Source of the DNA: Litorimonas sp049647245 | GTDB lineage: Bacteria; Pseudomonadota; Alphaproteobacteria; Caulobacterales; Maricaulaceae | Length of the DNA: 20,731 nt | Reading direction: 5' to 3' | NCBI GenBank assembly: GCA_049647245.1 | Contig: JBARXH010000314.1 | Location: 1-20,731 of the forward strand | Shown: one piece after another, positions 1 to 7,875 of the stretch | Numbering within the stretch: the stretch's first letter is position 1 | How the letters are laid out: each line of letters opens with the position of its first letter | Made by a program: the position numbers and the translations under genes | Notes under the pieces: model-generated | Database searches by the model: none | Seen by the model: the letters and a program-made list of their open reading frames with translations, nothing else | Told to the model about the DNA's origin: nothing

Positions 1-1
1 G

Positions 2-133
2 GCCGCGAGGGAGGACATCGAAGCCTCCCTGACCGCCGATCCGGATTCGGTCGAAACCGCCCTTCTGCGCGGCCGCATCAACGAGGCGATCCGCCTGTTC
101 AATGCGACGCGGGAGGCAGCCGCCACGCCATAG
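2..133 (+). CDS. 3' end of an unknown protein (5' end outside window)
   Basis: An open frame enters from the left edge and ends at TAG 131-133, giving 43 residues that finish in AREAAATP-like alanine-rich sequence. The segment is hydrophilic and looks alpha-helical (RGRINEAIRLFNATREAA). No domain can be recognised from so short a tail. It converges on the dehydrogenase gene, whose stop lies 52 bases away, with a hairpin between them. The call rests on the frame staying open from base 2, high third-position GC and the plausible stop; it could still be chance. Confidence 0.5.
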   Translation, partial: AAREDIEASLTADPDSVETALLRGRINEAIRLFNATREAAATP

Positions 134-137
134 TGAA

Positions 138-165
138 GCCCCCTCCGGCCGGAACCGGAAGGGGC
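138..165. terminator. GC-rich hairpin between converging genes (no U-tract)
   Basis: GCCCC (138-142) pairs with GGGGC (161-165) and TCCGG (144-148) pairs with CCGGA (155-159), with one C/A mismatch and a six-base loop. It sits just after the stop at 133 and 21 bases before the stop of the minus-strand gene at 186, where a bidirectional transcription end would be expected. No T-run follows on either strand, so it is not a classical intrinsic terminator. Confidence 0.35.
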
Positions 166-185
166 GTGTCGAGCGCAGCTCACAT

Positions 186-1076
186 CTAGCGAGTCAGATA
201 TCCGCCATTGACGAACAGGGTCTGTCCGTTGGTCCACTGGCTGTCCGGCGAAGCCAGATATTCCACCAAGGGGACGATGTCGGACACCTCGCCGAGCCGC
301 CCTTCGGCTGCCAGGCCCGTCGCGTAGGCGACCGAACGTTCGTTCTCCTGACCATGGAAGAATGGCGTATCGACCGGTCCGGGCGCGATCGTGTTGACGG
401 TAATCCGCCGATCCCCGAGCTCCTTTGCCAGGATACGCGTATACTCTTCGACCGGAGCCTTGGTCCCCGCATAGATGGCATAGCCGGGTGCGGCGCCGGC
501 CAGAAGTGACGTACCGTTGTTGATAATGCGCCCGCCGTCGCGCACCCGTCGGGCGGCTTCGCGCAGGCTGTAGAATAGGCCGCGATTGTTCACGCCGTTC
601 AGACGCTCGAATTCCGCGTCGGTGAACTCCGCGATCGGTTTTTTGATGATCGCTCCCGCATTGTTGACGACGATGTCCACGCCACCGAAGCGGCTTTCCG
701 CCAAGTCGTACATGCGCCGGACGACGGCGACGTCGCCCAAGTCACCCTGCACGAGCGCCGCGCCCGCGCCCGCCTTGCGCACCAAAGCGGCGGTCTGTTC
801 GGCCTCGCCGCGCGTCTCCGTCCGGTGATAGTGCACCACGACGTCGGCTCCCATTTGGGCCAGCGCTTCCGAGAAGGCCCGGCCCATGTTGGCGCGCGCG
901 CCGGTGACGATGGCGACCTTGCCGGACAACGGCTTCTCGGACGGGGTGGTGGCGCTGGCCCGGGCATTCGTCGCGACTCCCATCGCTCCGGCGGCAGCGA
1001 TGCCTGCCCCCAATCCGCGCAGGGCGGAGCGGCGGTCGAGCGTGGAAGTCGAATTCTGGGTCGGCAAGTTCGTCAT
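186..1076 (-). CDS. SDR family oxidoreductase with a Tat signal peptide
   Basis: A 296-residue short-chain dehydrogenase/reductase, an NAD(P)-dependent oxidoreductase of classical type. The Rossmann glycine motif TGARANMG is at 58-65, NNAG at 138-141, and the catalytic Ser190, Tyr202 and Lys206 (YAGTK) are all present. The C-terminal FVNGGYLTR is typical of the family. Residues 1-42 form a twin-arginine signal: Arg15-Arg16 in DRRSALRG, a small-residue hydrophobic stretch, then ASA at 40-42 as a likely cleavage site, which would place the enzyme in the periplasm. I chose ATG 1074-1076 because GGAG lies ten bases upstream and the Tat region starts there; the frame extends to a TTG at 1163, but those codons cover the promoter region. 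It is divergent from a LysR gene, its probable regulator. The substrate is unknown. Confidence 0.9.
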   Translation of the reverse strand: MTNLPTQNSTSTLDRRSALRGLGAGIAAAGAMGVATNARASATTPSEKPLSGKVAIVTGARANMGRAFSEALAQMGADVVVHYHRTETRGEAEQTAALVRKAGAGAALVQGDLGDVAVVRRMYDLAESRFGGVDIVVNNAGAIIKKPIAEFTDAEFERLNGVNNRGLFYSLREAARRVRDGGRIINNGTSLLAGAAPGYAIYAGTKAPVEEYTRILAKELGDRRITVNTIAPGPVDTPFFHGQENERSVAYATGLAAEGRLGEVSDIVPLVEYLASPDSQWTNGQTLFVNGGYLTR

Positions 1077-1093
1077 TGGTGTCTCCAATTCTG

Positions 1094-1133
1094 TTTCAGT
1101 GAAATGGATATGAGCAAACAAGAGGATTGTTTG
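1094..1133. promoter_or_regulatory. Two inverted repeats in the SDR/LysR divergent spacer
   Basis: Two perfect dyads lie in the 95-base spacer. TTTCA-G-TGAAA is at 1094-1104, 18 bases from the SDR start. CAAACAA-gagga-TTGTTTG is at 1115-1133, 38 bases from the LysR start. The second is 19 bp long with a 5-bp centre and is AT-rich in a GC-rich setting. LysR regulators typically bind dyads with a T-N11-A core in exactly this position between themselves and a divergent target. The assignment as operator is inference from placement and symmetry. Confidence 0.55.
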
Positions 1134-1171
1134 TAGTGAGATAAAACTGGTACTTTTGATCAAAAAATCAG

Positions 1172-2101
1172 ATGAGTCGTATTATGCTCGACGGTGTAAC
1201 GCTCGATCAGCTTCGCTTCCTCGCCGCGATCGACGATTGCGGCAGCTTCACGGCGGCTGCGAAACGGCTGGGACGCGCCCAGTCGGCCGTCAGCCACGCC
1301 GTCGCCACGCTGGAGCTGCAGCTCGATCTCCAGCTTTTCGACCGATCCACCCGAAAACCCGCCTTGACCCCGGCCGGGGAAGCGATCCTGTCCGAAGCCC
1401 GGAGCGTCCTGGTCCGTGCGGAACGGCTGAAGGCGACCGCTGCGCAACTGGCCACCGGGGTCGAGGGAGAGTTGATTGTCGCCTCGGGCGTCATCGTGCC
1501 GGAGAATGTGGTGTTCGACGGGGTCGGACATCTCGCCAGCCGCTATCCGGATCTGGCGGTCACCCTGTTCCGGGAGGAGATCGGCGGTCCTTTGGAGTTA
1601 CTGTCGGGAGGCCGGGTCAATCTGGCCTTCACCGGACGGCTGGACCTGTCCCACTATCCCGAGGACGCCTTCGAAAAGCAGTCGATGGGTTCCGTCGGCG
1701 TCGTCAGCGTGGCGGCGCCGGATCACCCGCTATCGGTTCTGGGCCGTTCGCTTACCGACGCCGATCTCGCCGATCACCGGCAGCTTGTCCCGGTCGGCCG
1801 GGCGCGACCCGCCTACGAAAACACGCTGGTCCACCGTGTCTGGGGCGTCGGCGACCTCGCTTTCCGCGTCCGTCTGATCAAGGCGGGTCTAGGCTGGGGG
1901 ACCGTGCCGACGGCCTTGGCTACACCGCAAATCGACTCCGGGGCACTGGTCCGCCTGCGGCTCGAAGCCCGGCCGGACGATGCCTTGCGCGTTCCGCTCT
2001 TTGCGTGCTGGCGGACGGGAGACGCGCCCGGTCCGGCGGCGCAGGCATTGATCCGAAACCTGTCCGAAGGCCTGTCCGTGGAAGGAGATGCGACCGCCTA
2101 G
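1172..2101 (+). CDS. LysR family transcriptional regulator
   Basis: A 309-residue DNA-binding regulator. The N-terminal winged helix covers about residues 9-68, with the family pattern LRFLAAIDDCGSFTAAAKRL followed by AQSAVSHAVATLE and LFDRSTRKPALTPAGE. The rest is a periplasmic-binding-like effector domain from about residue 90. Length is normal for the family. The start at ATG 1172 has no good Shine-Dalgarno; a second in-frame ATG at 1184 is four codons later. It is transcribed away from the SDR gene with inverted repeats between them, so it probably controls that gene and itself. Its stop overlaps the stop of the converging peptidase gene by four bases (2098-2101). The effector cannot be read from sequence. 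Confidence 0.93.
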   Translation: MSRIMLDGVTLDQLRFLAAIDDCGSFTAAAKRLGRAQSAVSHAVATLELQLDLQLFDRSTRKPALTPAGEAILSEARSVLVRAERLKATAAQLATGVEGELIVASGVIVPENVVFDGVGHLASRYPDLAVTLFREEIGGPLELLSGGRVNLAFTGRLDLSHYPEDAFEKQSMGSVGVVSVAAPDHPLSVLGRSLTDADLADHRQLVPVGRARPAYENTLVHRVWGVGDLAFRVRLIKAGLGWGTVPTALATPQIDSGALVRLRLEARPDDALRVPLFACWRTGDAPGPAAQALIRNLSEGLSVEGDATA

Positions 2102-4467
2102 CCTTCCTCGGGCAGGTCCAGCGTATCCAGGAAGAACTCCAGGATCTGGCGGTCGCGATGGATGCGGGCTTCGCGTGCGCGGAAGCCGTGCTTTTCGCCC
2201 GGATAGGCTTCCAGGCGGTGATTGTGCCGTCCCATCTTCTGCAGCGCGTCGACCAGCTTCACCGTGTGGCGGAAGACGACATTGTCGTCCGCCATGCCGT
2301 GGATGATCAGCACGGGTTCGGTCAGGCCCTCCAGATGGGTGAAGACGGACCCGCCTGCATAGGCGCCCGGCGTGTGGTTGGGATGATCCGGCCGCGGATC
2401 GCCCAGATAGCGTTCCGTGTAGGCGGTGTCGTAGAGTGCCCAGTCCGTGACCGGCGCGCCCGCCACGCCCGAGGCGTAGAGGTCCGTCTGGGCCAGCATC
2501 ATCAGCGTCATGTAGCCGCCATAGGACCATCCATAGACGCCCATCCGGTCGGGATCGACGAAGTCCTGCGCCTTGAGCCACTGTGCGCCGACCCGTTGGT
2601 CCACCACTTCGGCGATGCCCAGCGCGCGGTCCAGCACGTCTTCGAACGCCTTGCCGCGGTTGGTGCTGCCGCGCCCGTCCACCATGAACACGACGAAGCC
2701 GTGATGGGTCAGCATGCGGGCGAGGTGCTTGCGCTGCCACCGGTTCATGACGCGCTGCACGCCTGGTCCGGCATAGACGATGGTCACGGATGCCCGGCGC
2801 TCGCCCGCCTTCAGATCCAGCGGCTTGTAGAGCTGGTAGTGCAGCTCCGCCCCGTCCTCGGCCGTCAGCGTGCCGTATTCCGGCATGACATGCGCGTCGA
2901 GATAGGGGGCGTAGGGGTGATCCGCATCCAGCGCGTTCTCCGACAGCCAGGTCAGCGGCGTGCCGTCGGCTTGGAAGGCCCTGACCTGGGTGGGCGTGTC
3001 GTCGCTGGAATAGGTGCCGAGATAGCGCGAACAGTCGGCATCGAAGGCGGCGGCGTGCTGGCCTTCGCCTTGCGTGATCTGCGTGGCGGAGAGGGTTGGC
3101 GCGGCGTCTTCGCCTTCGGCCGGGGTGCCGTCGATCCGGAAGATATGGGTGGAGACGGGCGTGTCGCGCCAGCCCGACACGAAGAGCGCTCCGTCCTCGG
3201 TTTCGCACAGCACGTCGCCCAGCAGCACGTCTTCCGGCGTCAGGCGGCGCGCGCCGTCCTGCGTGATCTCGTAGTAGGCGCGCGACCCGTCGCGCTCGCT
3301 GATCATGCGCAAGCCGTCCCGCGTCGGCGTGAAGCCGGAGCGGATGTTCAGCCAGGTCGGGCTGGTTTCCTCGTAGAAGACCTCGGACGTGCCTTCGCCG
3401 GCGTTCACGCGGTAGATGGTGTGGGTCTTGTTGTCCCGGGACAGGATGCCCGCATAGAGATGCTCGCCGTTCGGAGCCCAGGCCACACGGGTCAGGTAGA
3501 TGTCGGGGTCGCTGCCCAGATCGACCCACTGCGTGGCGCCGCCGGTCGTCGCCACCACGCCGAGGCGCACCGTGGCATTGTCCGTGCCCGCGAAGGGATA
3601 GCGCTGGTCCAGCGTGGTGATGCCGTCCGGCCCGATATTGGCGCGCGTCTCGATCTCGATGGGGCTCTCGTCGATCTGGGTGTAGGCGATGCGCGAGGCG
3701 TCGGGCGAGATCCAGTAGCCCGTGTCGCGGTCCAGCTCTTCCTGCACCACGAAGGAGGCGGTGGCATTGCGGACCACGTCGGTCGCGCTGTCGGTCAGCT
3801 GGCGTTCCAGCCCCGTCTCCAGCTCCTTCACGTAGAGTTCGTCCTCGCGCACATAGGCGACGAGCGCGCCGTCGGCGGACACTTTGGGGTCGGTTTCGAA
3901 GGCGGGGGTCGCCGTAACCTGGCGGGCTTCTTCGGTGGTCAGGTCGTAGAGGTAGAGATCGCCGCCCAGAGGGAACATAAGCAGCTGGTCGCCCACCCAG
4001 CTATAGTCGACGATGCCGGTCGCGTAGAGGCGCTGGCGTTCGCGCCGGTTCTTCTCTTCCTCGGACAGCTCTTCCGGCCCGCCGATCAGGTCGGTGGAGC
4101 TGACGAGTTGGCGGCCTTCGCCCGTCTCGATGTCGTAGGCCCAGAGGTCGAGCTGCGCGGCGTCGTCCTCCCGCCCCTTCAGCACGGTCACGAACTCGCC
4201 GGACGGCGCGATGCGCGCGAGCCTGAGGGACGGCCCGTCTATGGACGGCTCCGCATGGATGCGCTCGGGCGTCAGGCGTCCCGGCCCGGGGTCGGTGACG
4301 AGGTGGCTGCGGCGCTGGCCGCGCGGCGTCAGCGCTTCGGATGCGGCCTGCTGCAGCGCAGGGATCGTGTCCTTGGTCTCGTTGTCGCCCGCAACCGGGT
4401 CGCCGCTATAGCCGCAGGCCGACAGGGACGCGCCCAGAAGGAGGATCGGGAGAAGAGGCAGGCGCAT
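2098..4467 (-). CDS. S9 family (DPP-IV type) prolyl oligopeptidase, lipoprotein
   Basis: A 789-residue serine peptidase that should release N-terminal dipeptides from peptides, attached to a membrane by lipid. The signal peptide is residues 1-17 with lipobox LSAC and acylated Cys18. A beta-propeller fills roughly residues 80-520. It carries the dipeptidyl peptidase glutamate pair Glu243-Glu244 (VVQEEL), which binds the substrate amino terminus. The alpha/beta hydrolase domain has Ser648 in GWSYGG, Asp727 in HGMADDN and His760 in EKHGF, with spacing of 79 and 33 residues, nearly identical to human DPP4. The start at ATG 4465-4467 is supported by GGAG nine bases upstream and by the signal peptide; the frame runs on to a GTG at 4626 across the divergent spacer. 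It is divergent from trkH. The role is likely peptide nutrition. Confidence 0.95.
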   Translation of the reverse strand: MRLPLLPILLLGASLSACGYSGDPVAGDNETKDTIPALQQAASEALTPRGQRRSHLVTDPGPGRLTPERIHAEPSIDGPSLRLARIAPSGEFVTVLKGREDDAAQLDLWAYDIETGEGRQLVSSTDLIGGPEELSEEEKNRRERQRLYATGIVDYSWVGDQLLMFPLGGDLYLYDLTTEEARQVTATPAFETDPKVSADGALVAYVREDELYVKELETGLERQLTDSATDVVRNATASFVVQEELDRDTGYWISPDASRIAYTQIDESPIEIETRANIGPDGITTLDQRYPFAGTDNATVRLGVVATTGGATQWVDLGSDPDIYLTRVAWAPNGEHLYAGILSRDNKTHTIYRVNAGEGTSEVFYEETSPTWLNIRSGFTPTRDGLRMISERDGSRAYYEITQDGARRLTPEDVLLGDVLCETEDGALFVSGWRDTPVSTHIFRIDGTPAEGEDAAPTLSATQITQGEGQHAAAFDADCSRYLGTYSSDDTPTQVRAFQADGTPLTWLSENALDADHPYAPYLDAHVMPEYGTLTAEDGAELHYQLYKPLDLKAGERRASVTIVYAGPGVQRVMNRWQRKHLARMLTHHGFVVFMVDGRGSTNRGKAFEDVLDRALGIAEVVDQRVGAQWLKAQDFVDPDRMGVYGWSYGGYMTLMMLAQTDLYASGVAGAPVTDWALYDTAYTERYLGDPRPDHPNHTPGAYAGGSVFTHLEGLTEPVLIIHGMADDNVVFRHTVKLVDALQKMGRHNHRLEAYPGEKHGFRAREARIHRDRQILEFFLDTLDLPEEG

Positions 4468-4498
4468 GGCGGACTCCGGCAAACGAAGGGCTTGGCGA

Positions 4499-4549
4499 GG
4501 GTCTGGCCAGGGGTCTGGACAAAGGGGTCTGGCCAAGAGGGTCCGCAGA
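4499..4549. repeat. Tandem 11-base direct repeats in the divergent promoter region
   Basis: GGGTCTGGCCA at 4499-4509, GGGTCTGGACA at 4511-4521 and GGGTCTGGCCA at 4525-4535 are two identical copies and one single-base variant. A decayed fourth copy, GGGTCCGCAGA, is at 4539-4549. Starts are 12, 14 and 14 bases apart. They sit between the peptidase and trkH start codons. They could be an array of regulator sites on one helix face or a replication-slippage product. Confidence 0.7.
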
Positions 4550-4626
4550 GGCTTACGCCCAGCCCCGTGGCTTCGCAATAGAGGGCCGGTCTTGTCGGGG
4601 CGGATAAGGCGGCCCATAAGCCGCAC

Positions 4627-6090
4627 ATGCCGGACCTGCGTTCCGTAATCTTCGTGATCGGACTCATGGCGGCGGCCATGGGGCTGCTCATGTTCGTGCC
4701 CATGGTCGTGGACCTTCTCTACGGGGACCGCTCCTGGCAGGCCTTCGCCATTTCCGGCACGGTCGTGACGCTGGTCGGGGGGGCGCTGGCGACCGCCTCC
4801 TACAGTCCCGTCCCGGACATCAGGGCGCGCGGCGCCTTCGTCCTGACAGTGTTCTCCTGGATCGTGCTGGCGCTACTGGCGGCCCTCCCGTTCCTGCTCG
4901 ACCCGGTCCGCCTGTCCTTCACCGACGCACTGTTCGAGGCGACCTCCGGCATCACCACGACGGGCTCCACCGTGATGACGGGGCTGGACGACATGCCCAA
5001 GGGCATCCTGCTCTGGCGGGCCATGCTGCAATGGATCGGCGGGATCGGCATCATCGTGACCGCCATGGCGATCCTGCCCATGCTGGGCGTGGGCGGGATG
5101 CAGCTTTTCCGGCTGGAGAGTTCCGACGTGGGCGAGAAGATCCTGCCGCGCGCGCAGAGCATCGCCCTGACCATTGCGGGCATCTATCTGGGCCTGACGC
5201 TGGCCTGCGCGCTCGCCTACACCTGGACCGGCATGGACGGGTTCGACGCGGCCGCCCACGCCATGACGACGATCGCGACGGGCGGATACAGCACGTCGGA
5301 CGCTTCGCTGGGCGGGTTCATGGACGACGGGGCGGACCTCGTCTGCATCGCCTTCATGCTGCTGGGCGCGCTGCCCTTCGGGGTCTACATGCTGATGGTG
5401 CGGCGCGGCCAGTTCGGCGCGCCGCTGCGCGATCCCCAGGTGCGCGCTTTCCTCGCCGTGGTCTTCGCGCTCAGCCTTCTGGTGCTGGTCGGGCTGGTCG
5501 GCTCGGGTGCGCAGGACAGCGAGCTGGGCACGCTCCACGCCTACCGCCTGTCCCTGTTCAACACGGTCTCGATCATCACCGGGACGGGCTATGCGACCGC
5601 CGACTATATGAGCTGGGGCACGCTCGCCATTGGAGCGTTCTTCTTCTTCATGTTCATCGGCGGCTGCGCGGGCTCCACGGCCTGTTCGATCAAGATCTTC
5701 CGCTACCAGGTCGCGCTGGAGGCCTTGCGGGCCTATCTGTTCCGAATGCCGCGCCCGCATGCCATCGCTCCCATGCGTTATGGCGGGCGGCCCCTGCCGG
5801 ACGCTGTGGTCTATTCGGTCCTGGGCTATTTCTTCCTGTTCTTCATCACGGTCGCGGCGATCGCCTCCTTCCTCGGCGCGATCGGCCTCGACCCGGTCAC
5901 GGCCTGGAGCGGGGCGGGCAGCGCCGTCGCCAATGTCGGCCCGGGCCTGGGCGACATCATCGGGCCGAGCGGAACCTACCAGACCCTGCCCGGCGCGGCG
6001 AAGTGGGCGCTCATGACGGGCATGATCGTGGGTCGGCTGGAGATCGTGACGGCGCTGGTCGTGCTGACGCCGAGCTTCTGGAGAGCCTGA
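4627..6090 (+). CDS. trkH: TrkH family potassium uptake protein
   Basis: A 487-residue inner-membrane protein of the TrkH/KtrB family, the ion-translocating subunit of a potassium uptake system. Four pore-loop repeats are visible with the filter glycines: TTGST at about 111-115, IATGGYST at about 216-223, ITGTGY near 317, and NVGPGLGD near 437. Hydrophobic helices flank each loop, and the amino end (RSVIFVIGLMAAAMGLLMFVP) matches the usual TrkH start. The start at ATG 4627 therefore fits, although the Shine-Dalgarno is weak. The partner TrkA, the NAD-binding gating subunit, is not in the window. The end lies nine bases from the converging hslO stop. Trk versus Ktr subtype cannot be settled here, but length favours TrkH. 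Confidence 0.93.
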   Translation: MPDLRSVIFVIGLMAAAMGLLMFVPMVVDLLYGDRSWQAFAISGTVVTLVGGALATASYSPVPDIRARGAFVLTVFSWIVLALLAALPFLLDPVRLSFTDALFEATSGITTTGSTVMTGLDDMPKGILLWRAMLQWIGGIGIIVTAMAILPMLGVGGMQLFRLESSDVGEKILPRAQSIALTIAGIYLGLTLACALAYTWTGMDGFDAAAHAMTTIATGGYSTSDASLGGFMDDGADLVCIAFMLLGALPFGVYMLMVRRGQFGAPLRDPQVRAFLAVVFALSLLVLVGLVGSGAQDSELGTLHAYRLSLFNTVSIITGTGYATADYMSWGTLAIGAFFFFMFIGGCAGSTACSIKIFRYQVALEALRAYLFRMPRPHAIAPMRYGGRPLPDAVVYSVLGYFFLFFITVAAIASFLGAIGLDPVTAWSGAGSAVANVGPGLGDIIGPSGTYQTLPGAAKWALMTGMIVGRLEIVTALVVLTPSFWRA

Positions 6091-6099
6091 GTATACGAC

Positions 6100-7032
6100 C
6101 TAGGCTGCTTCCATGTCCGCGACCGCGAACACATGTTCGAAGTCGCAGAACTCGCAGCGCGCCCGGATCTTGCCGTCCTCGTCCGCCATCTCCGCGCGCG
6201 CGGCGGCGTCGAAGCTTTTCAGCGTGTTCTCCAGCCGCTCGCGCGAACATCGGCATTCCGCGCTGATGCTCTGCCGGTCGAGCACGCGCACCCCGTCCTC
6301 GTTGAACAGGCGGTAGAGCAGCGTGTCGGTGGGCAGTTCCGGATCGATCAGCTCGGCATCCTCGACCGTGCTCAGCAGGGCCCGGGCCGTCTCATAAACG
6401 TCGTCCGTCTCCCCGCGCGCCTGGTCCTCGGCCACGCGCTGGATCATGATGCCGCCGCCGGTCCATTCAGGGCCGTCCGCGCCGATTTCCTGACCCACGG
6501 CAAGGCGGATCATGGTCGGGATCTGGTCGGACTGCTCGAAGAAATGCTCCGCGCAATCGGACAGGCGCTGCCCCTCGATAGCGGCCAGACCCTGATAGAG
6601 GTCCGTGTCCGGCCCTTGGTCGATGGTCATGGAAAAGGTCCCGCCGCCCAGCAGCGCATCCGCGCCAGGATTGCGGTTGTCGAGCATGACGGATTTCAGC
6701 GCCGCGTCGTCATAGCGCGCATAGCCGCGAATGTGGCCATCGGTCGTGCAATCGGCCATGAGCAGGCTGATCGCCCCCTCGTTGGTGCCGTGGCACTGCA
6801 CCACGAGCCGTCCGTCGAATTTCAGAGAGCGCGCCACAAGCGCGCCCACGATCATGGCCTCGCCTAGAAGGCGCGCGACCGGTTCGGGGTAACGGTCGGC
6901 AAGGGCGGTCTGCAACGCGCCGGGCAAGCGCGCGGCCCGGCCCCGCACGGGAGCGACCCCGCTTTTTTCCAGCGCATCGTCCGTGCCACCGACCGTGAAG
7001 ACGGTGACTTGATTGTCTTGATTATCCTGCAT
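6100..7032 (-). CDS. hslO: Hsp33 redox-regulated molecular chaperone
   Basis: A 310-residue cytosolic chaperone that holds unfolding proteins during oxidative stress. The core domain follows the Hsp33 pattern (EPVARLLGEAMIVGALVARS, then FKFDGRLVVQ-like sequence and the central GAISLLMAD-type segment). The C-terminal redox switch has Cys260 and Cys262 (CRC) and Cys293 and Cys296 (CEFC), the CXC-X30-CXXC zinc ligands that form disulfides on oxidation. All four cysteines are present, so the switch should work. The start at ATG 7030-7032 lacks a clear ribosome site. The metalloprotease gene upstream is on the same strand, 59 bases away, so the two may share a transcript. Confidence 0.95.
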   Translation of the reverse strand: MQDNQDNQVTVFTVGGTDDALEKSGVAPVRGRAARLPGALQTALADRYPEPVARLLGEAMIVGALVARSLKFDGRLVVQCHGTNEGAISLLMADCTTDGHIRGYARYDDAALKSVMLDNRNPGADALLGGGTFSMTIDQGPDTDLYQGLAAIEGQRLSDCAEHFFEQSDQIPTMIRLAVGQEIGADGPEWTGGGIMIQRVAEDQARGETDDVYETARALLSTVEDAELIDPELPTDTLLYRLFNEDGVRVLDRQSISAECRCSRERLENTLKSFDAAARAEMADEDGKIRARCEFCDFEHVFAVADMEAA

Positions 7033-7091
7033 GGCGCGGATGTGGGGCGGCTCTGCGGTTTTTCAACCCGTCTGCCCGGCAGGCGTTCAAG

Positions 7092-7832
7092 TCAGGCCTC
7101 GGCGCCGACCGCGTGCAGGTTCTGGCCGTGCCGCGACAGCCAGCGTTTCGCCATCTTCGTGTCCGGGAACAGCCGTTCGCACACCGCCCAGAAGGCGGGG
7201 CTGTGATTGGCTTCGACCAGATGGGCGCATTCATGGGCACAGACATATTCCAGAATGTCCGGCGGCGCGCAGATGAGCCGCCAGCTATAGGAGATGTGGC
7301 CTTCGCCGCGGCGCGTGATGGCGCTTCCCCAGCGCGAACTCTGGTCGCGAACGCTGACCTTGCCGACCCGTTTGCCCAACTGTCCGGCATAATGGTGCGT
7401 CGCCGCTTCCAGCTCGGCCCGGGCTTCGCGGATCATCAGGCGGCGCACGCGGCCGGGGAAGCTTTCCGCATCGGGCGACGGCACGATGATCCGCCGTCCG
7501 GCCCGGTCCACGCGGGCGCGCCCCCGGCCCGGCGGATTGACGAGGCGGTAGCGGTCGCCCTGGAACAGGATCTCCCCGCCCGGCACGAAGGGCAGGGGTT
7601 CGGGCAGGTCCTCGAGCTGAACGTCGATCCAGTCGCGCTGTTCGTGGGCGAAGGCGCGGGCCTTGGAGAAACTGGACAGGCCGGGGACGACCACATGGAC
7701 CCGGCGTTCCGCCGGCTTGACTTTCAGGGACACGCGCCGTGCGCGGTCTGACAGGACGTATAGGATGCGCGGGTCGGTCTCGTCCGCCAGCGGGAATTGC
7801 GCCTTGTCAGGCAGGCCGGGGCGGCTAGACAT
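7092..7832 (-). CDS. YgjP-like (DUF45/M48-type) metal-dependent peptidase
   Basis: A 246-residue protein of the YgjP family of predicted zinc hydrolases. The C-terminal half holds the catalytic motif His200-Glu201-Cys-Ala-His204 and a third ligand His210 in NHSPAFW, the family signature HExxH-x5-H. Upstream is the conserved SRWGSA segment with ISYSWRL, also typical. No signal peptide is seen, so it should be cytosolic. The substrate is not established for the family. I chose ATG 7830-7832; the frame stays open to a TTG at 8018, but that would overlap the divergent lipoprotein. Start codons of the two divergent genes are only 43 bases apart. It precedes hslO on the same strand. Confidence 0.88.
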   Translation of the reverse strand: MSSRPGLPDKAQFPLADETDPRILYVLSDRARRVSLKVKPAERRVHVVVPGLSSFSKARAFAHEQRDWIDVQLEDLPEPLPFVPGGEILFQGDRYRLVNPPGRGRARVDRAGRRIIVPSPDAESFPGRVRRLMIREARAELEAATHHYAGQLGKRVGKVSVRDQSSRWGSAITRRGEGHISYSWRLICAPPDILEYVCAHECAHLVEANHSPAFWAVCERLFPDTKMAKRWLSRHGQNLHAVGAEA

Positions 7833-7875
7833 GAGCCCAGACACCGCTTTTCGCACCCCAGACGGGACTCCCGAC

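Noticed and set aside
1077..1163. A longer dehydrogenase starting at TTG 1163
   Set aside because: It would translate the regulatory dyads; the ATG at 1076 has a good ribosome site and begins the Tat signal.
1889..3529. A 546-codon minus-strand frame within the peptidase gene
   Set aside because: It is a shifted frame of the peptidase; stray words such as GRSGQRPR are Arg-rich noise, and the peptidase frame has a full catalytic triad.
1156..4581. A 1141-codon open frame on the plus strand
   Set aside because: It runs across the LysR gene out of frame and antisense to the DPP-IV peptidase; composition is Arg/Gly/His-rich and lacks any domain, typical of antisense frames in GC-rich DNA.
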